The position numbers and the translations under genes are program-made. A stretch of DNA of 64,000 nucleotides from Parapedobacter tibetensis (lineage in GTDB: Bacteria; Bacteroidota; Bacteroidia; Sphingobacteriales; Sphingobacteriaceae), in contig NZ_JAMXBE010000001.1 of assembly GCF_024704835.1 (NCBI RefSeq), positions 616,577 to 680,576 of the forward strand, given 5' to 3'. Of the stretch, positions 1-7,556 are shown one piece after another. The notes under the pieces are model-generated. The model did no database searches. It was not told the DNA's origin and saw only the letters and a program-made list of their open reading frames with translations. How positions within the stretch are numbered: position 1 is the first letter of the stretch; each line of letters starts with the position of its first letter.

Positions 1-1
1 G

Positions 2-2068
2 CCCGGCTTCCCCGCGGCATACGATAAGCAAAGCGAGCATAGCAAGAAGATAAACGGACTGCCCACGGTGAGCCGTACCAAGGTGCTGGGGAACGGCACC
101 GGCACCACCAACATGCTATGGAGTGCCGTGTATTACGACGACCAAGGCCGCGAGGTGCGCTCGATAAGCCAGCATTACCAAGGCGGGGTGATCGGTACGG
201 CCAAAATCGATGACATCACCAACGAATACAGTTTTACGGGCCAGTTGCTGAAAAGCACGCGCAAACACCATATTGCAAGCACCTCCTCCACGGCGGCGAC
301 GGTGGTCACGGAACATACCTATGACCATAGGGAGCGGCTGAGGGAAACACGGAAGTCGGTAAACGGTGCCGTGCCCACGGTGATATCGCGCAATACGTAC
401 AATGAAGTGGGGCAACTGGCCACCAAGGAATTGCACCGTAATCCCAACGGCAGCTATGCCCAGACGGTAAACTACAAATATAATCCACGCGGATGGCTCG
501 CTTCCACCGAATCGGAACTGTTCAAGCAGTACCTGAAATACCAGGACGGTCCCGTACCGCAGTACAACGGCAACATCAGCCGGCAGGAATGGCAGCACGC
601 AGGGACTGCGACCCAGCATTACAATTATACCTATGACCGGGTGGGTCGTCTGCTGAGCGGCATAACGGGCTCCGGTAAGGATGAGCGTGACATCCGTTAC
701 GACCGGATGGGCAACATCACACAGTTGAAGCGCGATGCGGGTGGCACCTTGCTCTCCTTTAGCTATGGCACCTCGGGAAACCAGCTCCAGACCATCACCA
801 ATGGCCTGAAGACCTATACCTATGACCTCAATGGCAACATGACCCTTGACGGCCGGCAGGATCGCTCCATTGGATATAACCACCACCTGAACCTGCCGGT
901 CTCGGTAACGGGCGTGGGCAACTATGTCTACGACGCCGCGGGCCGGAAACTCCGCTCCACGCTTAGCGGCATCACCACGGATTATATCGACGGCGTCGAG
1001 TGGCAGGGTACCGCGCTGAACGTCATCCATATGGAGGAGGGACGCATCCTTCCCGACGGATCGGGAAGTGGTTACCAGTACGTGCTGCGGGACCACCTGG
1101 GAAACAACCGCGTCGTATTCAACCCGGGCAGCCCGACGGTACAGAAAACGGACTATTACCCATTCGGATCGCACTACCAATCAGGCACCATATTTTCGCC
1201 GAAAGATCGGTATCTTTACAACGGCAAGGAACTCCAGGACGTAACGGGGTATATCGACTACGGCGCAAGGTTCTATGACCCGTTCATTGGCAGGTGGGGA
1301 AGCGTGGATCTGTTGGCTGACTCTATGCGGAGGCACTCGCCGTACAACTATGCGTTCAATAACCCGATCCGGTTCATTGACCCGGATGGGATGCGGCCTG
1401 ATGATCCCCCTGGCTCCAAAGGTGAGCCCAGCTTTTTGGAAAGATTTTTTACGATCATACTCTATGGCATGAATCAAGCTGGAGCGGTTGTTAATGAATC
1501 TAAAGGATTGCCCAGTGATAATTTTGAAAGCAATCTCCAAGCTTTTGGTAAAAGTTTCAGGGATTATACATTAATTTTACAAGGGCAGAATGAACTAATA
1601 AAACCAAGAGTAAATTCATCAAACACTTTCAATCAGATTGACGATATAAGCTATGTTTCAAGCAACCGCTTGACACGAAGCGGTGTTTACGATGGTGTCC
1701 GTGCAGCTTCAAAATTTTTGCAGGGACAAGGGGTACCGAGGGCATTCAGAAAACAAATCTTGCAAAGCTATGAAATTGAAACGATATCTCTACAAACAGC
1801 AGGTAATGCGACATTTGGCCTGAGATTCTATGGAGGTGCTGCAAATCAAAGTGGGAGATATTTATTTCCAACATTCACCAACTATACTAACAGAAACGGA
1901 TTGGCTCTCCCACCGAACTGGAATAGCATGACTGGAGTTTCACAGTTTCAAGTTATGCCTGGAAGCAGATATATTTCTGGACGTACAGCTGCTCAAGGAG
2001 GTATATATAGTGGTGGAAATTATCAAATGTATATTAATGATTTAAGAAATTTGAAAAAAATTCAATAG
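2..2068 (+). CDS. RHS/YD-repeat protein, C-terminal part (5' end outside window)
   Basis: The frame is open from base 2, so the gene starts upstream of the window. Numbering from the GTG at 68, residues 1 to about 437 are RHS/YD repeats (many YxxxGR/YDxxGN motifs such as YDRVGRL, YDLNGNM, YDAAGRK), ending in the conserved RHS core boundary with YGARFYDPFIGRW and DPDG at 438-441. Such proteins are secreted shells that carry a toxin tip. The tip here is about residues 442-666 (nt 1391-2068). It is visibly more AT-rich than the core, the usual sign of an exchangeable C-terminal cassette. Its end contains LRFYGG (R586), then LALPPNW, then GGNYQMYI. This layout loosely recalls ADP-ribosyltransferase-like toxins, but that is inference. 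A small gene follows after 5 bp. RHS identity is firm; toxin activity is not shown. Confidence 0.88.
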   Translation, partial: PGFPAAYDKQSEHSKKINGLPTVSRTKVLGNGTGTTNMLWSAVYYDDQGREVRSISQHYQGGVIGTAKIDDITNEYSFTGQLLKSTRKHHIASTSSTAATVVTEHTYDHRERLRETRKSVNGAVPTVISRNTYNEVGQLATKELHRNPNGSYAQTVNYKYNPRGWLASTESELFKQYLKYQDGPVPQYNGNISRQEWQHAGTATQHYNYTYDRVGRLLSGITGSGKDERDIRYDRMGNITQLKRDAGGTLLSFSYGTSGNQLQTITNGLKTYTYDLNGNMTLDGRQDRSIGYNHHLNLPVSVTGVGNYVYDAAGRKLRSTLSGITTDYIDGVEWQGTALNVIHMEEGRILPDGSGSGYQYVLRDHLGNNRVVFNPGSPTVQKTDYYPFGSHYQSGTIFSPKDRYLYNGKELQDVTGYIDYGARFYDPFIGRWGSVDLLADSMRRHSPYNYAFNNPIRFIDPDGMRPDDPPGSKGEPSFLERFFTIILYGMNQAGAVVNESKGLPSDNFESNLQAFGKSFRDYTLILQGQNELIKPRVNSSNTFNQIDDISYVSSNRLTRSGVYDGVRAASKFLQGQGVPRAFRKQILQSYEIETISLQTAGNATFGLRFYGGAANQSGRYLFPTFTNYTNRNGLALPPNWNSMTGVSQFQVMPGSRYISGRTAAQGGIYSGGNYQMYINDLRNLKKIQ

Positions 2069-2073
2069 GAATA

Positions 2074-2319
2074 ATGAACGAAGAGGAATTCGAAGCAAAG
2101 AAAAAAGAATTAATCAGCATAGTTGCTGCTTCAATACACCAAAATAATATATCTGGAGAAAGAGAAGCATCTTTAATTAGGCTCTTAGAGATACTCTATC
2201 AATATTCGTTTGAAAATAGATTTCAAGTAAAAGGGCTTTTGTCTCACACGATTGTTGATAGTTTGAACTTGGAATATTCTTTAGGAGAAAAGATTATTAA
2301 GTTTGATCATGATATATAA
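2074..2319 (+). CDS. Small acidic protein downstream of RHS tip, candidate immunity protein
   Basis: An 81-residue protein with an ATG start 5 bp after the RHS stop codon, so almost certainly translated from the same mRNA. It is charged and predicted mostly helical (MNEEEFEAKKKELISIVAAS start), without signal peptide or membrane segment, which suits a cytoplasmic antidote to the adjacent RHS tip. Base composition is AT-rich like the tip and unlike the RHS core, so tip and small gene probably moved together. I do not recognise a family. The immunity role is inferred only from position, size and composition. Its TAA stop is followed in the same frame by the 21-bp repeat array. Confidence 0.6.
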   Translation: MNEEEFEAKKKELISIVAASIHQNNISGEREASLIRLLEILYQYSFENRFQVKGLLSHTIVDSLNLEYSLGEKIIKFDHDI

Positions 2320-2331
2320 TTGGACCGCCTA

Positions 2332-2835
2332 GAACTTGGAAATACTCAGCTACCGTTTGGAAAAGGCTTGAAATGATACGGTTCTGGTGCTTCGGCATAC
2401 GCCAGCGGGTTATTTCCGTACGGAAATGCGCCATTTCCGTATGGTTTCAGGTTGTAACTGTATGGTGAAGGCGCTGCGACGTTTGGCTATATACCTTCGG
2501 CATACGGTTTTGGGCCGTTTCCGTATGCCGATATCCCGGAACCGTTTTATTCCGGTGTCCCGGCATACGGCAATTCCTTCCCGGCGTATGGTTACCGTAT
2601 ATTTCCATACGCCTCCGGCGTGGAATGGGATGGTTATGGCATCCCGGCATACGGTTTTACGTCCGCGGCGTTTGGTTATTCCTCATTTCCGTACGCCTCT
2701 GGCCCAAAACCGTTTTATTCTACTTTACCACCGTACGGTTAGCCCCATTTTCCGTACGGTTTGGCGCTATAGACAAACGGTTCCAACCCATTTCCAAACG
2801 CCACAGCCCTTAAGACAAACGATTCCAATGCGTCA
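2332..2835. repeat. 21-bp tandem array, 24 units, decayed heptapeptide-coding repeat
   Basis: An 8-bp core related to CCGTACGG recurs exactly every 21 bp, at 2332, 2353, 2374, 2395, 2416 and so on to 2815, with no slip in phase. Exact CCGTACGG occurs at 2416, 2731 and 2752; GCATACGG at 2500, 2563 and 2647. Read in frame from the core, units encode heptapeptides such as PYGNAPF, AYGFGPF, PYADIPE, PFYSGVP, AYGNSFP, PYASGVE and AFGYSSF. Most core variation is synonymous in that frame (CCG/CCA, GCA/GCG, TAC/TAT, GGT/GGC/GGA), as if a protein repeat had been selected. Four stops now break it: TGA 2374, TAA 2455, TAG 2740, TAG 2770. An 84-bp (four-unit) higher-order repeat is visible at 2479-2730. 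The core is palindromic, so both strands look alike. Confidence 0.85.
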
Positions 2836-3163
2836 TTTGGCCATTGGGCAATCACATTTTGAGAATTATTCTTGACCTATGTTCAAAGCGACGGGCGCCC
2901 ACCAGACGTCTAGAATATGTATAGGAAACAGGTAGGCGTAAAGTACGGGATAAGTAGGTGTAGAGTACGGGCAAAGTACCCTAGCCAGTACTTACCTGGT
3001 GCTTTGGACAAGCTTTTTATACGCTTATGAATATGTCGATCATTGATTGGGGCATTCCAATGGAAGAGTTGGAGGAGGCAATATTAAGACATACTTACCC
3101 CAGCAAACACAAAATATCCATACCTTTGCAGAAAGGAAGTACTAACCGTATTCATCCCATCAC
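2836..3163. other. Intergenic region between repeat array and truncated sensor gene
   Basis: About 330 bp without a supported gene. It holds a 22-bp direct repeat (separate entry) and, just before the next gene, TACCTTTG at 3121-3128, which fits the Bacteroidota -7 box TAnnTTTG, but no TTG lies at the right distance upstream. A 52-codon reading frame from 3027 to 3185 overlaps the next gene and resembles nothing known to me. The area looks like accessory debris between an RHS locus and a gene fragment. Confidence 0.5.
2932..2975. repeat. 22-bp direct repeat, two copies in tandem
   Basis: The copy at 2932-2953 and the copy at 2954-2975 match at 18 of 22 positions and share GAGTACGGG/AAGTACGGG cores. 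A further AGTAC-containing stretch follows at about 2975-2995 in partly inverted form. No function is apparent. The motif TACGG recalls the core of the neighbouring 21-bp array, but the period differs. Confidence 0.6.
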
Positions 3164-3577
3164 ATGTTGGCCAAATTATTCTTGAAGCGAGCCATTCTTA
3201 CTAGCAGTTGTCTTATTCAGGTTTTAACCATAATGGCACAACACCATGTGGCCATACCCCAGATTATCAATTACAATAGCGGCCAATTCAAGGGAGGGCT
3301 GCAGAATTGGGACATTGCACAAGACACACAGGGTATCATGTATTTTGGGAATAATGAAGGCTTGCTCACATTCAATCGCCGATATTGGAACATCCATCCG
3401 TTGCCCAACGCTACCGTGGTGCGTTCGGTAGCCATTGACAGGCAAAACAGGGTATATGTAGGTGGCCAAGACGAATTGGGGTATTTCGAGGCAGACACCA
3501 AAGGATATGCCTCGACAACACAGCATGGCATCAGTGATACGGACAAGGATAGTTTCATGAACCTCTTAAAAAAATAA
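3164..3577 (+). pseudogene. Truncated N-terminus of a two-component-regulator propeller sensor
   Basis: A 137-residue reading frame. After a hydrophobic leader (VLTIMAQHH looks like a signal-peptidase site) it has AIPQIINYNSGQFKGG, QNWDIAQDTQGIMYFGN, GLLTFN and VYVGGQDELGYFE. These are the opening blades of the beta-propeller found in Bacteroidota sensors of the reg_prop/Y_Y_Y type (hybrid histidine kinases or LuxR-type regulators). Such proteins usually run to some 900 residues or more; here the frame ends after LLKK with no propeller remainder, transmembrane helix, kinase or helix-turn-helix. No continuation is visible in other frames before lipA. It is read as a fragment left by deletion; a short secreted product cannot be excluded. 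Confidence 0.65.
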
Positions 3578-3728
3578 ATGTTTTGGGTTGTGCCAGTTTT
3601 AGAGGTTGTTTATTTCGGCAAACAATGCCTTGAAACAGGCAGATTCACTTTCGGCTTCTGCAGGAAAATTCATCCAAAAAAGAGCTAGCATCAGACGTTT
3701 TATGATATAAACCCAACAAAACCCCATA

Positions 3729-3758
3729 TTGGGAATTCAGGATTAATCCCTAACTTTG
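3729..3758 (+). promoter_or_regulatory. Bacteroidota-type promoter of lipA
   Basis: TTG at 3729-3731, a 19-bp spacer, then TAACTTTG at 3751-3758, a full match to the Bacteroidota consensus TTG-N19..22-TAnnTTTG. Transcription should begin near 3764-3766, which is the lipA ATG itself, so the mRNA may be leaderless. Confidence 0.55.
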
Positions 3759-3763
3759 CCATC

Positions 3764-4645
3764 ATGATTGAACTACCGGTTATCCCAGCAAACCAGCTGC
3801 AACGCAAGCCCGATTGGTTGCGCGTAAAGCTACCCGTAGGTAAGGAATACAGGCATGTGCGCGGTCTAGTCGATGAGCACAAACTGCATACCATCTGCGA
3901 AAGCGGCAATTGCCCCAATATGGGGGAATGCTGGGGGGCGGGTACCGCGACATTCATGATTTTGGGCAATATCTGTACCCGTTCTTGTTCTTTTTGTGCA
4001 GTGGCCACGGGCCGACCGCTGGCGGTGGATTTGGACGAGCCCAACCGGGTGGCACAATCGGTGAAACTCATGCAGGTCAAACATTGTGTCATTACTTCGG
4101 TTGACCGCGATGACCTCAAAGATGGTGGTTCCATTATTTGGGCGGAAACCGTCAACGCCATCCGCCGTGAAAGTCCGGACACTACCTTAGAAACCCTCAT
4201 CCCTGATTTCAAAGGACAGTGGGAAAATCTTGAACGTGTGCTGGCCGTACGGCCTGAAGTAGTATCGCACAATCTAGAAACCGTGCGCCGCCTCACCCGC
4301 GAGGTGCGGATACAGGCCAAATATGACCGTAGCCTTGAATGCCTACGCCATATATCGGCTGCAGGATTACGTACCAAATCGGGCATCATGCTTGGTTTCG
4401 GAGAAACCGAAACGGATGTTATTGAAGCCATGACCGATCTTTATGAAGCCGGTGTACACATCCTCACCCTCGGCCAATACCTGCAACCTACAAAAGCCCA
4501 TCATCCAGTAGTGGAATGGGTCACACCTGATCAATTCAAATACTATCAGGAAGTTGGTCTGCGCATGGGCTTCAAATACGTGGAAAGCGGCCCATTGGTT
4601 CGTTCTTCATACCATGCCGAGAAGCATTTGTTTGATATGCAGTAA
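3764..4645 (+). CDS. lipA: Lipoyl synthase
   Basis: A 293-residue radical SAM enzyme that inserts two sulfur atoms into octanoyl groups on lipoyl domains of 2-oxoacid dehydrogenases and the glycine cleavage H protein. The auxiliary cluster cysteines are C45, C50 and C56 ([12 protein letters not shown]). The radical SAM cluster cysteines are C71, C75 and C78 (CTRSCSFC). The C-terminal RSSYHA motif (280-285) supplies the serine ligand of the auxiliary cluster. Full length for the family. It acts with LipB, whose gene lies far away at 45.4 kb in this window. It is convergent with the bestrophin gene, with 11 bp between stops. Start choice is fixed by the N-terminal alignment and the promoter just upstream. 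Confidence 0.96.
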   Translation: MIELPVIPANQLQRKPDWLRVKLPVGKEYRHVRGLVDEHKLHTICESGNCPNMGECWGAGTATFMILGNICTRSCSFCAVATGRPLAVDLDEPNRVAQSVKLMQVKHCVITSVDRDDLKDGGSIIWAETVNAIRRESPDTTLETLIPDFKGQWENLERVLAVRPEVVSHNLETVRRLTREVRIQAKYDRSLECLRHISAAGLRTKSGIMLGFGETETDVIEAMTDLYEAGVHILTLGQYLQPTKAHHPVVEWVTPDQFKYYQEVGLRMGFKYVESGPLVRSSYHAEKHLFDMQ

Positions 4646-4656
4646 CGATCCAAACG

Positions 4657-5538
4657 TTAGCGGATGATTTCCTGCACATGCTTTTCGATATTCTCGCTAA
4701 TTTTGGCTATCGGTAAGTCATCCGGATCTTCACCGAAGGGTTCTTCAATGGATTCAGCAATGAGCTCCAATGAAGCCATTACATAGAAGACAAACGGCAC
4801 AGCAGCAATTACAAAATACCCCATAGAAAACACATAACCCAATGGAAGGGTGGTCACATAGACAATAATGAATTTCTTGATAAACGAGCTATAGGACCAA
4901 GGTATCGGTGTGTTTTTTATCCGCTCACAAGCTCCGCAAATGTCTGTCAGTGCAAGCAATTCATTGTTTATGACGATTAGCTGGTCGCCCGTGATATGCC
5001 CTTCCTTATATAAGCGATTCATCCTATTATACATCAAGGAGGCCACTTGGTTCGGGCCATGTTTACGGTTATCCAACTGTTCAAATTCTGGATGTGCTTT
5101 TTCATCCAGCATAAACAGTGTCTTATTGGAACGCAAATGCTCAAAAAGCGTGTGGGCAAACATAGGGATGGTTTTCAGATAAAAACTGCGTCCAGCCGTG
5201 TCATTAGGAGCAAGAAACGCATTGATCTTGATGGCCAAATTCCTGCTTGCATTCGTCAGTGCCCCCCATTGCTTCCTTGCTTCCCACCAGCGGTCATACG
5301 CTGTGTTGGTACGGAACACCAGCAAAATGGACATCACAAAGCCCAATAGGTTATGCAAAATGGTGATGTTTTTCACCCAACTCCGTTCTGATAGTTTTAG
5401 ATATTCGAGCTCCCAATAGGCAATTCCCCAAGAATATAAAGCCATGAGCGCCAGCATGGGAAATAGTTTACGGATGGTATCTGACTTATGCAGGGTGAAC
5501 ACGGCATGAAGCCAATCTTTGGGGCTATATACAATCAT
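4657..5538 (-). CDS. Bestrophin-like (UPF0187 family) membrane channel
   Basis: About 293 residues from the ATG at 5538. A GTG at 5568 is possible and would overlap the MFS stop in a TAGTG junction, but MIVYSPKDW is the usual family start. The protein shows the bacterial bestrophin pattern: a helix near ALYSWGIAYWELEYL, a second near NLLGFVMSILLVFRTN with the signature TAYDRWWEARKQWG, and a hydrophobic stretch near the C-terminus (LGYVFSMGYFVIAAVPFVFYV), followed by a short soluble tail. Bestrophins form pentameric anion (in some bacteria cation) channels in the inner membrane. The gene directly follows the MFS transporter and is probably cotranscribed with it. Confidence 0.85.
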   Translation of the reverse strand: MIVYSPKDWLHAVFTLHKSDTIRKLFPMLALMALYSWGIAYWELEYLKLSERSWVKNITILHNLLGFVMSILLVFRTNTAYDRWWEARKQWGALTNASRNLAIKINAFLAPNDTAGRSFYLKTIPMFAHTLFEHLRSNKTLFMLDEKAHPEFEQLDNRKHGPNQVASLMYNRMNRLYKEGHITGDQLIVINNELLALTDICGACERIKNTPIPWSYSSFIKKFIIVYVTTLPLGYVFSMGYFVIAAVPFVFYVMASLELIAESIEEPFGEDPDDLPIAKISENIEKHVQEIIR

Positions 5539-5567
5539 ATTACAAACATAGGAATTTGGAATAATCA

Positions 5568-6761
5568 CTAAGCACCGACCTCGTTATTTTTCTGTTGTTG
5601 AATTGAATATGACCATAAATACAACCACGCAACCATTACCACTGCTGCCGAAGCGTATAAGATATACGGTATCCGAGTAATCACATCATGATAAACCCAT
5701 CCTGCGAACAGCGCTCCTAACCCGATACCGGCTTCCAAGGCAATGTACATGGTGGCCATGGCTTTACCTCGGTGTTGCGGATGGCTGAGGTCTATTGTCC
5801 ACGCATTGACAGCCGGTGAGAGGATTCCCGTACCAATGCCATATATCAAGGCTCCCACCATGAGCCAAAAAGCATTGCTTCCATAACCCAAAACACACAG
5901 GGAGATCATCATGATAACCAGTCCGACCTTAATCACACCCACACGTCCATATTGGTCAGAAAGCCGGCCAGCCACAAAACGAATCAGCAACGACGCGATG
6001 GTAAATGCGACGAAGAACAATCCCTTATTGGTAATGCCTACATGCCCCGTCCAATCGGGAATCAACGTAAGGATGACACCATAGGCCACATAAGACAGCA
6101 ACGTGACGACCGCCGAAGGAAACACCCGTAAGTCGATGATATCATGCCTGGATATCCGAAATGAAGACCAACTTAGTCGCTGGCGCTGCTTTTGAGGCAA
6201 CGTTTCCTTCATGTTCATCAATATGACAATGGAAAGCAACGCAAAGGCTGAAGAGCAATAGAAAAGCGCATCAATGGAATAGCGCTGGCTGATGGCACTG
6301 CCTACCGCAGGCCCTATGGCCATACCCATGCTGAAACATAGGCCATGGATGCCTGCCGCCTCCCCCCATCGTTCGCGCGGAATGATATCCGCTACATACG
6401 CCGCCGTAGCCGTAGGCTTGAAACCTGTGGAAAACCCATGGATGAGCCGAAGGAAAAGAAACCCAGCCACACTGCCCAGTACCGGATAGAGGAATCCGCA
6501 TATGAAACACACGATGGATCCCACGGCCATCACGGGTATACGTCCTACCGTGTCCGTAAGCTTACCGCTAAACGGCCTGGAAATGCCTGCCGTGAGTGTA
6601 AACAAGGCAATGATAAGTCCCTTGTACTCCCCTCCCCCCAAACCGCTCAAGTATGCTGGTAGCTCCGGTATAAGCATGTTGAAGCTAGCGGAAAAGAGCA
6701 ATGAACTTAGACAGAGTAGGGCAAATGGTACGTTATATATGGAACGGGAGGGGTTTTGCAT
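5568..6761 (-). CDS. MFS family transporter, probable drug/solute exporter
   Basis: About 397 residues from the ATG at 6761 (first residues MQNPSRSIYNVPF). A GTG nine codons upstream is possible, but a promoter -7 box (TAACTTTG, reverse of 6769-6776) lies between the two, so the ATG is preferred and the mRNA would have almost no leader. Twelve hydrophobic segments are visible. The first loop has the MFS motif A variant GKLTDTVGRIPV, and RPFSGKLTD is typical of drug:H+ antiporters of the YfcJ/YhhS/arabinose-efflux type. Substrate unknown. It is divergent from the alkyltransferase gene and upstream of the bestrophin gene. Confidence 0.85.
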   Translation of the reverse strand: MQNPSRSIYNVPFALLCLSSLLFSASFNMLIPELPAYLSGLGGGEYKGLIIALFTLTAGISRPFSGKLTDTVGRIPVMAVGSIVCFICGFLYPVLGSVAGFLFLRLIHGFSTGFKPTATAAYVADIIPRERWGEAAGIHGLCFSMGMAIGPAVGSAISQRYSIDALFYCSSAFALLSIVILMNMKETLPQKQRQRLSWSSFRISRHDIIDLRVFPSAVVTLLSYVAYGVILTLIPDWTGHVGITNKGLFFVAFTIASLLIRFVAGRLSDQYGRVGVIKVGLVIMMISLCVLGYGSNAFWLMVGALIYGIGTGILSPAVNAWTIDLSHPQHRGKAMATMYIALEAGIGLGALFAGWVYHDVITRIPYILYASAAVVMVAWLYLWSYSIQQQKNNEVGA

Positions 6762-6942
6762 AGTCGCGACAAAGTTAAGTAAATCCACGTCAGTCGGATG
6801 GGTTGATATTTAAAATTCCGATGCTCAACAAGCGACAATTTGAACAGCGAGCCCCATAACGAAGTTAACGGCAAAGCCCTCAACAAAGTTATTTGCCCCC
6901 ACTAACCTGTTTTTTCAAATGGTATGATTATCTTAGCCTTTG

Positions 6943-7437
6943 ATGGAACAAATTGTAAAAATACAAGAGGCATTCATACAAACACCGCTTGGTATTACGG
7001 CTATCAAAGGAGATGAAAGTGGCATAGTTTCCATTTATGTTCTAAATTCAGACACCATCGCTCCATCGACAGTAATTCCCGATTGCCTCGAAACTACAAT
7101 AGTCCAGTTGCAGGAATACTTTGCCGGAACAAGAAAGGCTTTCCAACTTCAACTCAATCCCAAGGGCACGGATTTCCAAAAGAACGTCTGGCGGGAACTG
7201 CTTAACATTCCCTATGGCAAAACCCTTTCCTACCTGGAGCTTTCCAGAAAGCTGGGCGATGTAAAGGCCATCCGTGCAGTCGCTGCAGCCAATGGCCAAA
7301 ATCCATTTTGGATCGTGGTGCCCTGTCACCGGGTGATCGGCAGCGACGGATCCCTCACCGGATATGCAGGTGGCCTTTGGCGAAAGAAATGGCTATTGGA
7401 GCATGAAAGTCCGTATAAACAACAAACCTTGTTTTAA
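6943..7437 (+). CDS. ogt: Methylated-DNA--[protein]-cysteine S-methyltransferase
   Basis: 164 residues from the ATG at 6943 (a TTG lies one codon earlier). This is a suicide repair protein that moves the alkyl group of O6-alkylguanine or O4-alkylthymine onto its own cysteine. The active site PCHRVIG has acceptor C128; R111 in KAIRAV is the arginine finger, N117 lies in the hinge, and GTDFQKNVWREL begins the DNA-binding domain. The N-terminal domain is the short Ogt type, without an Ada regulatory half. The window also has tag and a cysteine-less homologue at 27.3 kb. No clear Shine-Dalgarno sequence precedes the start. Confidence 0.93.
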   Translation: MEQIVKIQEAFIQTPLGITAIKGDESGIVSIYVLNSDTIAPSTVIPDCLETTIVQLQEYFAGTRKAFQLQLNPKGTDFQKNVWRELLNIPYGKTLSYLELSRKLGDVKAIRAVAAANGQNPFWIVVPCHRVIGSDGSLTGYAGGLWRKKWLLEHESPYKQQTLF

Positions 7438-7505
7438 CATGGACACCTTATTATAACAATCGATGAATGGCAATCAACTATTGCCTATAAATATATCCGC
7501 CTTTC

Positions 7506-7538
7506 TTTGTTTTTCCACTTCAAAATTCCCTATCTTCA
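7506..7538 (+). promoter_or_regulatory. Probable promoter of the addA-addB-like pair
   Basis: TTTG at 7506-7509, a 21-bp spacer and TATCTTCA at 7531-7538, close to TAnnTTTG. Transcription would begin near 7545, leaving a leader of about 12 nt before the ATG at 7557. Confidence 0.4.
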
Positions 7539-7556
7539 CTCCTGAAAATACGGATT

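Noticed and set aside
116..1180. 354-codon open frame on the minus strand opposite the RHS gene
   Set aside because: It is the antisense shadow of GC-rich RHS repeats, whose composition suppresses stops; no family motif or start signal, and the RHS frame has clear YD repeats.
2332..2835. CRISPR array
   Set aside because: Units are contiguous 21-bp degenerate repeats with no constant repeat alternating with unique spacers, and no cas genes are near.
3027..3185. 52-codon frame upstream of the truncated sensor gene
   Set aside because: Overlaps the sensor start, lacks promoter and similarity, and could arise by chance.
3607..3712. Minus-strand peptide with a faint resemblance to a transposase end
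   Set aside because: Only about 35 codons, no catalytic residues and no inverted repeats or target duplication; too weak for an insertion-sequence remnant.
3700..4431. 243-codon minus-strand frame opposite lipA
   Set aside because: lipA has all catalytic motifs on the plus strand; the antisense product is Ser/Arg-rich without recognisable domains.
6856..6895. Repeated AACGAAGTTA/AACAAAGTTA elements upstream of the MFS gene as a second promoter
   Set aside because: One copy gives a -7 box (TAACTTTG on the minus strand, 6891-6884), but the nearest TTG is 24 bp away, outside the usual spacing.
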